Shown: piece by piece, positions 1 to 7,367 of the stretch
Position numbering within the stretch: position 1 is the first letter of the stretch
Layout of the letters: the number at the start of each line of letters is the position of its first letter
Origin: Candidatus Eiseniibacteriota bacterium
Lineage (GTDB): Bacteria > Orphanbacterota > Orphanbacteria > Orphanbacterales > Orphanbacteraceae
Direction: 5' to 3'
DNA length: 64,000 nt
NCBI GenBank assembly: GCA_029262235.1
Contig: JAJCZU010000006.1
Coordinates: 124,001-188,000 of the forward strand
Notes under the pieces: generated by a model
Databases searched by the model: none
What the model saw: only the letters and a program-made list of their open reading frames with translations
Told to the model about the DNA's origin: nothing
Translations under genes and position numbers: made by a program

Positions 1-1
1 C

Positions 2-355
2 TTCGAGAAGAAGGGCATGATCCTTCTGGACAAGAGCGCCGGAGAAGAGGACGATGTGCTCATGGTGGCGCTCGAAGCGGGCGCCGAGGATGTGAGCGAC
101 GACGACGAGTTCTGGGCGATCACGACGCCGGACACCATGCTGCACGAGGTGGCCGGCAAGCTGACCGAAGCGGGGATGAACCCCGAGCGCGTGGAGCTCG
201 TGCGCATTCCGACCACGACGATCGAACTCGACCGGTCGAATGCGGGTTCGGTGCTGAAGCTCGCCGATCTGCTCGAAGAGAACGACGACGTGCAGACGGT
301 GTCCGCGAACTTCGACATCCCCGACGAGCTCATGGCGGAGCTCACGGAAGAGTAG
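2..355 (+). CDS. yebC: YebC/TACO1 family protein, C-terminal part (5' truncated by window edge)
   Basis: Only the last 117 or so residues are inside the window; the frame is open from base 2 and the gene starts upstream. The visible part matches the C-terminal domain of the YebC/PmpR/TACO1 family, with a GMILLDK stretch, a glycine/alanine/acidic patch (EAGAEDV) and an acidic C-terminus ending DELMAELTEE. Family members are either translation factors that relieve ribosome stalling or DNA-binding regulators; these residues cannot separate the two. The gene sits immediately upstream of ruvC, the classical yebC-ruvC-ruvA-ruvB order, which supports the call. Confidence 0.93.
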   Translation, partial: FEKKGMILLDKSAGEEDDVLMVALEAGAEDVSDDDEFWAITTPDTMLHEVAGKLTEAGMNPERVELVRIPTTTIELDRSNAGSVLKLADLLEENDDVQTVSANFDIPDELMAELTEE

Positions 356-386
356 CGGCGCCGCGGGCAAGGCGTATCGGCGCCGC
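355..386. other. Perfect 9-bp inverted repeat after yebC
   Basis: GCGGCGCCG at 355-363 pairs with CGGCGCCGC at 378-386 around a 14-base loop, starting at the last base of the yebC stop codon. No T-run follows, so this is a weak terminator candidate or a processing/pausing hairpin between yebC and ruvC. Confidence 0.4.
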
Positions 387-453
387 CGATTCACTGCGGG
401 CGCACATTTTGCGGGCATCGAAGAGGGATTGGGTCAGGGGAACGGGGGGATAC

Positions 454-939
454 GTGCTGGTACTCGGAATCGATCCCGGAAGCGCCAACACGGGCTACGG
501 TGTGCTCCGCATGGTCGCGGGCCGGATGAAGTACCTGGAGTCGGGCGTCATCCGTCCGAAACGCACGCTCACCTTTTCGCAGAAACTCCACACCATTCAC
601 GAAGCCGTGGTCGCGCTGCTCGCGCGTGAGTCCTTCGACTGCGTTGCTGTCGAAGACGTCTATCAGGGCGTGAACGCGCGCACCGCCGCGCGGATCGGAC
701 ACGTGCGCGGCGTCGTGCTTCTGGCCGCCGCGAACGCGGGCGTTGTCGTCGCGGAGTATCCGCCGAACGAAATCAAATCGGCCGTTGTCGGGAACGGCCT
801 CGCTTCGAAAGAACAGGTACAGTTCATGGTCGAACAGATTCTGCGCCCGGCGAAGCCGATGGAGTCGCTCGACGAATCCGACGCGGTTGCCGTGGCGATC
901 TGCGCGTGCCATCGCAACGTCGAGAGGCTCGTGCGATGA
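454..939 (+). CDS. ruvC: Holliday junction resolvase RuvC
   Basis: RuvC is the dimeric endonuclease that cuts Holliday junctions once RuvAB has branch-migrated them. The protein is about 161 aa from the GTG at 454, the family length. It opens VLVLGIDPGSANTGYG, holding the first catalytic Asp; VEDVY carries the Glu; and DESDAVAVAICACH near the C-terminus carries the last two acidic residues of the RNase H-like fold. I chose GTG 454 because a G-rich ribosome-binding stretch (AGGGGAACGGGGGG) lies just before it and the RuvC fold starts there; an in-frame TTG at 409 would add 15 residues that do not look conserved. The stop overlaps the ruvA start as ATGA (936-939), which implies translational coupling. 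Confidence 0.96.
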   Translation: MLVLGIDPGSANTGYGVLRMVAGRMKYLESGVIRPKRTLTFSQKLHTIHEAVVALLARESFDCVAVEDVYQGVNARTAARIGHVRGVVLLAAANAGVVVAEYPPNEIKSAVVGNGLASKEQVQFMVEQILRPAKPMESLDESDAVAVAICACHRNVERLVR

Positions 940-1538
940 TCTCGTACCTGCACGGCGTTCTCGCTGAGAAGGGGCCGGCCCGCGCGGTGATCGACGTGCG
1001 CGGCGTAGGCTACGAGCTTTCGATTTCACTTTCGACGTACGAAAAACTGCCCGGCCTCGGCGAGCGCGCGAAGCTCCTGACGCGCACGTATCTTCGCGAC
1101 GATACGATTCAGCTGTTCGGTTTCGCGGACGCGCACGAAGCGGGCCTTTTCAAAATGCTCGTGTCCGTCCCCAAGATCGGGCCGAAGCTCGCGCTCGCGA
1201 TTCTGTCGGGCGTGCGGCCGGACGAGTTTCGCGACGCGGTCGTCGCGGGCAACGCGGCGCGCCTCTCGCGTGTTCCCGGCATCGGAAAGAAGAGCGCCGA
1301 GCGCCTCATCGTTGAACTGAAGAGCAAATTCGAAGAGGATGGGGCGGGGGCGCTGCCGATTGCGGCGGGCACTCCGGCCGGTCCGGTCGTCGAAGAGGCG
1401 CTGCTCGCACTCGAAACGCTCGGCGTCAAGAGCGACCAGGCGGTCAAGGCCGTCGAGCGCGCGCTCGAAACGCACGGCGACAACAAAGATGCAGTCACGG
1501 TGGAAATGATCGTGCGGGAGGCGCTTCGCGGTGTCTGA
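936..1538 (+). CDS. ruvA: Holliday junction branch migration protein RuvA
   Basis: RuvA binds the four-way junction as a tetramer and loads the RuvB motor. The 200-aa product starts [14 protein letters not shown] (OB-fold domain I). It has the helix-hairpin-helix region [15 protein letters not shown] and [17 protein letters not shown] in domain II, then a flexible linker rich in Ala/Pro/Gly (about residues 140-155), then the RuvB-binding domain III ([22 protein letters not shown]). The ATG overlaps the ruvC stop by 4 bases, and the gene overlaps ruvB by 8 bases. All three are probably transcribed and translated as one unit. Confidence 0.97.
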   Translation: MISYLHGVLAEKGPARAVIDVRGVGYELSISLSTYEKLPGLGERAKLLTRTYLRDDTIQLFGFADAHEAGLFKMLVSVPKIGPKLALAILSGVRPDEFRDAVVAGNAARLSRVPGIGKKSAERLIVELKSKFEEDGAGALPIAAGTPAGPVVEEALLALETLGVKSDQAVKAVERALETHGDNKDAVTVEMIVREALRGV

Positions 1539-2601
1539 ATGGGAATTTGAAGACGAGACAACGGGCCCCGAGCTGATCGACGGCGCGCCCTTCGAAGACG
1601 AGGAGTCTTTCGAAGAGACGCTGCGCCCGCAGCACCTCGAAGAGTTCATAGGGCAGAGCAAGATCAAGGACAACCTGGCGATCTTCATCGAAGCGGCGAA
1701 ACGGCGCGGCGAAGCGCTTGATCACGTGCTGCTGTCGGGGCCGCCGGGTCTTGGCAAGACGACGCTCGCGCGCATCCTGGCCAACGAACTGAACGTCGAG
1801 ATTCGCGGAAGCGCCGGCCCCGTGCTCGAACGGCCCGCGGAACTGGCGGGGCTCGTCACGTCTCTCTCGGAACGCGCCATTCTGTTCGTCGACGAAATTC
1901 ACCGGCTCTCCCGCGTAGTCGAAGAGTATCTCTATCCCGCCCTCGAAGATTTCGAACTCGACATCATGATCGACAAGGGGCCGAACGCGCGCTCGGTGAA
2001 GCTCACGCTGAAGCCGTTTACGCTGGTCGGCGCCACGACGCGCTCGGGGCTGCTGACGCGGCCGCTTCGCAGCCGTTTCGGCGTCGAGTGCCAGATGGAC
2101 TACTACGAAATCGCCGAACTCGAGCAGATCGTGGCGCGGTCGGCGCGCATACTCGATACGAAGATCGATGCCGACGGCGCGCACGAAATTGCGCGGCGGT
2201 CACGCGGAACGCCCCGCGTTGCCAATCGCCTGTTGCGCCGCCTGCGCGACTTCGCGGAAGTCGAAGGAAGCGGCGCGATCGACGGTGCTCTTGCGAGGAA
2301 TGCCCTCGGCCGTCTCGACGTGGACGACCGCGGCCTGAACGGCATGGACCTCAAGATCCTGAAGGCCATCGTGCAGCGCTTCGACGGCGGCCCTGTCGGC
2401 CTCAGTACGCTTGCGATCTCCGTCGGCGAAGAGAAAGACACCGTGGAAGAAGTGCACGAACCGTTCCTGCTCCGCGAAGGGATGATCCAGCGGACGCCGA
2501 AGGGCCGGATCGCGACATCGGAAGCGTATCGCCATCTCGGTCTCGCCCCGGCGTCGCCCTCCTCGCGCGCCGGTGACAGCCCGCAGAAACGCCTCTTCTA
2601 A
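1531..2601 (+). CDS. ruvB: Holliday junction ATP-dependent DNA helicase RuvB
   Basis: RuvB is the hexameric AAA+ motor that drives branch migration on RuvA-bound junctions. The 356-aa protein shows Walker [10 protein letters not shown] at residues 70-78, Walker [13 protein letters not shown], sensor [10 protein letters not shown], an arginine-finger region (TRPLRSRFG) and a C-terminal winged helix ([17 protein letters not shown]). The GTG start at 1531 lies inside the end of ruvA; the SD-like GGGAGG is about 12 bases upstream. The extra acidic N-terminus (about 30 residues before [12 protein letters not shown]) is normal for the family. A short Ser/Pro/Arg tail follows the winged helix. Confidence 0.97.
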   Translation: MSEWEFEDETTGPELIDGAPFEDEESFEETLRPQHLEEFIGQSKIKDNLAIFIEAAKRRGEALDHVLLSGPPGLGKTTLARILANELNVEIRGSAGPVLERPAELAGLVTSLSERAILFVDEIHRLSRVVEEYLYPALEDFELDIMIDKGPNARSVKLTLKPFTLVGATTRSGLLTRPLRSRFGVECQMDYYEIAELEQIVARSARILDTKIDADGAHEIARRSRGTPRVANRLLRRLRDFAEVEGSGAIDGALARNALGRLDVDDRGLNGMDLKILKAIVQRFDGGPVGLSTLAISVGEEKDTVEEVHEPFLLREGMIQRTPKGRIATSEAYRHLGLAPASPSSRAGDSPQKRLF

Positions 2602-2607
2602 TCCGCC

Positions 2608-3645
2608 GTGAAGCTTTCCGAATTCCAGTTCGAACTGCCCGAAGATCGCATTGCCCAGCGGCCGGCGCCGGAGCGCGATGCGTCGCGACTTCTCGTCGTG
2701 CGCCGTGACGGCGAGGGCGAGTCGCTCGAGCACGCTCACTTCCGCGACCTCGCCCGTTTTCTCGAACCCGGCGACCTTCTCGTTCGCAACGATTCGCGCG
2801 TGCTTCCCGCGCGCCTCGCTGCATCACTCGAAACCGGCGGCAAGCTCGAGGCGCTGTTCGTGCGGCCCGCGACGCGCGCGAAAAACGCGTGGGTCGTGCT
2901 GATTCGCCCGTCGAAGCGCATGCGGCCGGGGCGCCAGGTGCTGTTCGCGGGGGGCGACGTGCGCGCCACCGTGGTCGAACCCGCTGGCGAAGGGGAGTGG
3001 GTGCTCGCGTTCGATGAGGGAGTGGAAGTTCTGGCGCTGCTCCAGACATACGGAACGATGCCGCTTCCGCCCTACATCAAGCGGGAAGCGGACGACACGG
3101 ATATCGCACGTTACCAGACCGTATACGCGGATCATGGCGGCTCTGTCGCCGCGCCGACCGCGGGACTGCATTTTACAGATGAAGTGTTCGAGAGCCTGCG
3201 TGCGCGCGGCGTTCCGGTCGAGTCACTCACGCTGCATGTCGGGCCTGGTACGTTTCGCCCGATTCGCACGGAAACCATCGAAGAGCATACGATCGAGCCC
3301 GAGGCGTTCTCGATTCCCGCGCGCACGGCCGTCGCGGTGAACGCCGCGCGCGCTGAGGGCCGCCGCGTCGTCGCTGTCGGGACGACTTCCGTTCGCACGC
3401 TGGAAGGCGCCGCGCGCGACGGCCGCATCGCACCCGGCCACGGCTGGACCAACGCGTACATCTATCCCGGGTTCGAACCCGCGATCGTGCACGGCATGAT
3501 CACGAACTTTCATCTCCCGGATTCTTCGCTGTTCCTGCTCGTATGCGGGCTCTTCGGAACGGAACGCATGAAGCGCGTCTATCAGGAAGCCATTGCTCGC
3601 GAGTACCGCTTTTACAGCTACGGCGACGCGATGCTGGTGGTGTGA
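2608..3645 (+). CDS. queA: S-adenosylmethionine:tRNA ribosyltransferase-isomerase QueA
   Basis: QueA transfers the ribosyl part of SAM to preQ1 in tRNA, giving epoxyqueuosine at the wobble position. The 345-aa product begins MKLSEFQFELPEDRIAQRPA. It carries the family blocks GDLLVRNDSRVLPARL, MPLPPYIKR, SVAAPTAGLHFT, LTLHVGPGTFRPI and ITNFHLPDSSLFLLVCG, in order and at full length. The GTG at 2608 follows ruvB by only 6 bases, so it is probably in the ruv operon. Its partner tgt is at 9978, unusually separated from it by three inserted genes. Confidence 0.97.
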   Translation: MKLSEFQFELPEDRIAQRPAPERDASRLLVVRRDGEGESLEHAHFRDLARFLEPGDLLVRNDSRVLPARLAASLETGGKLEALFVRPATRAKNAWVVLIRPSKRMRPGRQVLFAGGDVRATVVEPAGEGEWVLAFDEGVEVLALLQTYGTMPLPPYIKREADDTDIARYQTVYADHGGSVAAPTAGLHFTDEVFESLRARGVPVESLTLHVGPGTFRPIRTETIEEHTIEPEAFSIPARTAVAVNAARAEGRRVVAVGTTSVRTLEGAARDGRIAPGHGWTNAYIYPGFEPAIVHGMITNFHLPDSSLFLLVCGLFGTERMKRVYQEAIAREYRFYSYGDAMLVV

Positions 3646-3647
3646 TC

Positions 3648-5237
3648 ATGAACACCGAAACCCGTTTCTCGTCATCGCCCGGACCTTCTGCTGAATCCGG
3701 CTTCGAGCGCCTGATCGCTGTCCTCATTATAGTGGCCGCGTCCGCACTCATGATCGCGCTCGCGATCGCCAACCGCGCTCAGATCAACCCGGACGGCATC
3801 TCCTACATACGCATTGCGCGTTACTATGCCGAAGGAAACGCGGCCCTCGCCCTCTCGGGGTACTGGGCGCCGCTCATGAGCTGGATGATGATCCCGCTCC
3901 GCAGCCTCGACACGGTGCACGGACTCGTGGGCGCGCGCATTGTTCTCGTGCTTTCGGGGATCGTGTTTCTGCTCGGGACGCGCTCGTTCCTGCGCAGGCT
4001 CGATCTGTCCCGCCCGGCGCGGCTTCTCGCACTCGGAATCACGGCCTTCTACGTCGCGCTCGAGAGTTCCATGCGGATCACGCCGGACCTGCTCGTCGGC
4101 GGCCTGCTCCTCTTCCTGCTCGCCTCACTTTACGGTTCCTGCTGGATGAAGAGTTCCGGCATGGCGCTTCGCGCGGGCGCGATCGGCGGACTCGCGTACT
4201 ACGCGAAAGCCATGGCGCTCCCCTACGCCGCCGGAGCGATCATTGTCATGGCGGCGTTTCGCGCGTATCTCGGCAACGACACACGCGCGGAGGCATTCCG
4301 TGCCGCGCGATTTGCGCTGCTCGGACTCGTCGCGGTCAGTCTGCCCTGGATCACGGTGCTCAGCATTCACTATGGAAAACCGACGTTCTCGACTTCGGGC
4401 GGCATCAACCACGCGCTGATCGGTCCCGATGTAAAGGAGCAGCGAATCCACCGCATATTCAGCCGCTATCATGAACCGGATGCCGGCAGAATCACGAGCT
4501 GGGAAGAACCTCCTCTTACCGATTATGATGCCTGGTCTCCGTTTGCGAGTCCTGGAAACTTTCGCTATCAACTTTCGACCGCTTACACGAATGTCGGCGC
4601 CATCAAGCGCGAGTGGGCCGGCTTCGATGCGCTCGGTATCGGACTGCTCTGTCTCGTGGCGGCATTCGTGTTCCGCGTGCCGTGGCGTGAGGGAATGCGC
4701 GAAGAGCGCTGGCGCTGGGCGCTTGTTCCCGCGAGCCTGCTCGCATTGCTCTATCTTCCCGTTCACGCATCGCAGGAGCGCTACTTCTATATCGTGTTTC
4801 CGCTCACCATCGCCGTCACGCTCGGTGCCGTGGAGTGGGTGACGGGCATGCAGTGCGCGGGGCGGGGGCGAGTGATCGGTACCGTGCTGGCAGCCGCGCT
4901 CTTTCTGTTCCCGGCGGCGCGTCGCCTCCCGGAGGCATGCGAGGGGCGGTACGCGGAGACAGGCAGGCTCGCGCAATCGCTCGCAGCCACGCATGCGGAA
5001 AACGGGGGCGGGCCCATTGCAAGCGTGGACGATCAGATCGGCCTCTACGTGGCGTTTTATGCGAAGGTGCCGTGGCTCGGCACCGAAAGAGAGCTCGACC
5101 TCGACCGACTGCAGGAAATCCGGCCCGGGCTCGTTGTACTCGGCGGCGGGCCCGTAAGTGGCGGCGGGCCCGTGAGCGACGACGCGGCCGTTCGCGCGCT
5201 TTCGAATCGGGGATTGACGGCGGTTCGCGTTCCCTGA
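3648..5237 (+). CDS. Polytopic GT-C-type glycosyltransferase-like membrane protein
   Basis: A 529-aa integral membrane protein. The first membrane segment is LIAVLIIVAASALMIALAI. It is followed by the luminal-loop pattern INPDGISYIRIARYYAEGN, which resembles the Asp-containing first loop of GT-C (PMT/ArnT/mannosyltransferase-like) enzymes. About ten further hydrophobic segments follow, then a soluble C-terminal part of about 110 residues. GT-C enzymes use polyprenyl-phosphate sugars to glycosylate lipids or proteins outside the cytoplasmic membrane; donor and acceptor cannot be told here. The start is ATG 3648, 2 bases after queA; an in-frame upstream extension would overlap queA deeply and is unlikely. 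A short duplicated VSGGGPVS segment near the C-terminus comes from a local tandem duplication at about 5140-5175. Confidence 0.7.
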   Translation: MNTETRFSSSPGPSAESGFERLIAVLIIVAASALMIALAIANRAQINPDGISYIRIARYYAEGNAALALSGYWAPLMSWMMIPLRSLDTVHGLVGARIVLVLSGIVFLLGTRSFLRRLDLSRPARLLALGITAFYVALESSMRITPDLLVGGLLLFLLASLYGSCWMKSSGMALRAGAIGGLAYYAKAMALPYAAGAIIVMAAFRAYLGNDTRAEAFRAARFALLGLVAVSLPWITVLSIHYGKPTFSTSGGINHALIGPDVKEQRIHRIFSRYHEPDAGRITSWEEPPLTDYDAWSPFASPGNFRYQLSTAYTNVGAIKREWAGFDALGIGLLCLVAAFVFRVPWREGMREERWRWALVPASLLALLYLPVHASQERYFYIVFPLTIAVTLGAVEWVTGMQCAGRGRVIGTVLAAALFLFPAARRLPEACEGRYAETGRLAQSLAATHAENGGGPIASVDDQIGLYVAFYAKVPWLGTERELDLDRLQEIRPGLVVLGGGPVSGGGPVSDDAAVRALSNRGLTAVRVP

Positions 5238-5243
5238 TACTCT
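5214..5243 (+). promoter_or_regulatory. Promoter for the 5316 secreted protease gene
   Basis: TTGACG at 5214-5219, an 18-base spacer, and TACTCT at 5238-5243 preceded by TGa (extended -10). It overlaps the end of the upstream gene. Predicted start is near 5250, leaving a leader of about 65 bases with an AGGGGGT ribosome-binding site 5 bases before the ATG. Confidence 0.55.
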
Positions 5244-5315
5244 TAAGACTCGTATTACTCCTCCAGAAACGATTCCGTCTCCTTATTGTAAGTTCAACCC
5301 ACCAGGGGGTATTCG

Positions 5316-7103
5316 ATGTCGTTTTCTACCCGCATTTCATTCTGCGCGGCGCTTCTTGCGTGCGTTTTTGCGACGGCCGCACCGGCGCATGACTTTCTCG
5401 ATCGCGTCGAAGGCGCGCGCGAATCGGGCGCCCTGTCGCACGACGGCGCTTACCAGAATCTGTTCCGCTATGTGTTCGATCGGGATCTGGTCTCGCCCGC
5501 GCTGCTCGGCGAATCGACCGCGCCCCTCAAGTGCCTGCAGGAGATCATCGAACGGTATGAGAGCGATCGAAGCACGCTGGCGCCGGCCACGATCGAAGAG
5601 ATCGACGGTTACCTGAGCGCCGCGCGCAACTTCGGCAAAACGGCGGCCACCTATGTGAGCCCCTCCGGTACGTTCGAGTTTACGTACTCCACGTCAGGCG
5701 GAAATGCCGTCCCGGCGGCGGACACGAATCCGGCGAACGGCGTGCCCGATTATGTCGAGAAGTGTGCGATCTACGCCGACTCCTCCTGGACGCGTGAAAT
5801 CACAGAGATCGGCTTCGATGCGCCCTCCCTCACGGGCGGCGTTTACCCGATATCGTTCCAGAACATGGGCGCGTACGGATTCGCCGTTTCGACCGGCGGC
5901 GGCGCGAGCTACATCGTGATCGAGAACGACTTCGTAGGATTCCCGAACAACCAGGATCCCGAAGGAAACCAGCTCGGCGCGGCGAAAGCCACGATCGCGC
6001 ACGAGTTCAAGCACGCCTCGCAGTTCGCAACAGGGTCGTACGGCGGCTGGGCGGAAATGGACGCGACCTGGATGGAAGACATCGTCTTCGACGACACGAA
6101 CGACTACTACAGTTACCTCGGCAGCGGCAACAACATCACCGCGCCCTCCACGCCGCTCGACCAGGGCGGCGGCCCGAGCTACGAAGACTGCATCTGGGGA
6201 CACTTCCTGAGCGAATCGTTCGGGCTGCCGTTCATGGTGGATCACGCCGCGCGCCTCTCGAGCCAGACGATCACGGTTGCCTATCGTGACGAGTTCCTCG
6301 ATTACGCCACGACCTGGACCGACGAATTTACGAACTTCGCCACCTGGAACTATCTGGTCGGGAGCCACGCGAACACATCGCTTCCCGGATATGAAGAAGC
6401 GGCCGATTTCCCGATCGTCTTTCCGACCTTCGAAGCCAATCTCGTATACGCGGACTATCCGTACACGAACAACAACAGCCTCGACAACATGGCCATGCGA
6501 TTCTACAAGCTGCGCGGCCTCTCGGCCTTCGCGGGCAACATCCGCGTCGAGTTCGACGGCGCGAACGACAACCGTCCGCTCCAGGTCATTCTCGTCTCGA
6601 AGGTGAAGGCGGCGTTCGGCGGGGGATGGGAGCGCGAGGACGTTCCGCTCGACGCGAACATCGACGGCGACTACACCGCGATCCGCCCCGGCGACCAGCT
6701 CTCGCAGGCCGGCGTAATCGTCGTTTACCCGGCACGCACCAGCGGCGGGGCCTCGAGCTACGACATCACGATCTCCGAAAGCGCGGTCGCGACCGATGTG
6801 GCCGACGGCACACTGCCGACACGGATCTTCGGGCTCGAGCCGAACGCGCCGAACCCGTTCAACCCGACGACGACAGTCGCGTTTTCGCTTCCGCATCCGA
6901 TGACCGCCGAGCTCGCGATCTACAATCAAGCCGGGCGGCTCGTGAAGACGATCGTGCGCGGCGAACGCCTCGACGCCGGACGGAACGCGTTCACCTGGGA
7001 CGGCAACGACGACGCCGGACGCCCGGCGGGATCGGGCGTGTACCATGCACGCCTCGTCGCAGGGAAGCTGAGCGACACGACACAGATGATTTTGATTCGA
7101 TAG
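5316..7103 (+). CDS. Secreted MXAN_6640-like putative metalloprotease with FlgD-type C-terminal module
   Basis: A 595-aa exported protein. The N-terminus (SFSTRISFCAALLACVFATAAPAHD) is a signal peptide. The middle resembles the MXAN_6640-type putative metalloprotease group: VPDYVEKCAIYADSSW, YGFAVSTGGGASYIVI and a zinc-binding HEFKH (HExxH) at residues 229-233, followed by WMEDIVFDDTNDYYSYL. The last 85 or so residues are the FlgD/type IX-style module: PNAPNPFNPTTTVAFSLP near residue 510, LAIYNQAGRLVKT, WDGNDDAGRPAGSGVYHARL. In the FCB group such tails sort or anchor secreted proteins. It has its own promoter (5214-5243). Catalytic activity is inferred from HExxH only; a third zinc ligand is not assigned. 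Confidence 0.8.
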   Translation: MSFSTRISFCAALLACVFATAAPAHDFLDRVEGARESGALSHDGAYQNLFRYVFDRDLVSPALLGESTAPLKCLQEIIERYESDRSTLAPATIEEIDGYLSAARNFGKTAATYVSPSGTFEFTYSTSGGNAVPAADTNPANGVPDYVEKCAIYADSSWTREITEIGFDAPSLTGGVYPISFQNMGAYGFAVSTGGGASYIVIENDFVGFPNNQDPEGNQLGAAKATIAHEFKHASQFATGSYGGWAEMDATWMEDIVFDDTNDYYSYLGSGNNITAPSTPLDQGGGPSYEDCIWGHFLSESFGLPFMVDHAARLSSQTITVAYRDEFLDYATTWTDEFTNFATWNYLVGSHANTSLPGYEEAADFPIVFPTFEANLVYADYPYTNNNSLDNMAMRFYKLRGLSAFAGNIRVEFDGANDNRPLQVILVSKVKAAFGGGWEREDVPLDANIDGDYTAIRPGDQLSQAGVIVVYPARTSGGASSYDITISESAVATDVADGTLPTRIFGLEPNAPNPFNPTTTVAFSLPHPMTAELAIYNQAGRLVKTIVRGERLDAGRNAFTWDGNDDAGRPAGSGVYHARLVAGKLSDTTQMILIR

Positions 7104-7136
7104 AGGGCGGGCCCGACCGCTCGTCGAAAACAAACA

Positions 7137-7214
7137 AGAGAGGACCGGATTCCCCTCACCCCTCGTCCTGGCGTACGGCCAATGGGCCTCGGGGCTCGGG
7201 GAACCGGTCCTTCT
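7137..7214. repeat. Imperfect palindromic element, copy 1
   Basis: The left arm (about 7137-7165: AGGACCGG, ATTCCCC, then a C-rich stretch) is complementary to the right arm (about 7186-7214: CTCGGGGAA, CCGGTCC, TTCT) around a roughly 20-base centre. The same arms recur in inverted orientation at 9829-9919. Both copies lie just downstream of genes for secreted FlgD-tail proteins. It could act as a terminator, as an mRNA 3'-end stabiliser, or be a REP-like mobile repeat. Confidence 0.6.
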
Positions 7215-7278
7215 CGTTTGCGCACGACGAGGGTGGCTGTTGAGGGGGGAGGCGGTGGCGGGTGCGCGAGGCTTCGTA

Positions 7279-7287
7279 TGCTACAAT
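7279..7287 (+). promoter_or_regulatory. Extended -10 promoter for the M4-like peptidase gene
   Basis: TG at 7279-7280, one C, then TACAAT at 7282-7287. No good -35 is visible, as expected for an extended -10. Predicted start is near 7294, leaving a leader of about 75 bases before ATG 7368. Confidence 0.45.
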
Positions 7288-7367
7288 TTACGCTTAGGCG
7301 GTATTACTAAGCCGCATGTGCCTAGCCGCATTGCCATCGGGTCTCCGAATCACGGCTGGAGAGTTTC

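Larger units (their letters stand above)
7104..7367. other. Intergenic region between the two secreted protease genes
   Basis: 264 bases. It holds one copy of an imperfect palindromic element (7137-7214) and an extended -10 promoter (7279-7287) for the next gene. The rest shows no ORF with a credible ribosome-binding site. Confidence 0.6.

Noticed and set aside
409-453. Longer RuvC from TTG 409
   Set aside because: The extra residues are not RuvC-like and the G-rich ribosome-binding site sits before GTG 454.
3463-3485. T-loop-like GGTTCGAACCC, suggesting a tRNA end
   Set aside because: It lies inside queA in the correct reading frame (YPGFEPAIV) with no acceptor stem or anticodon arm around it.
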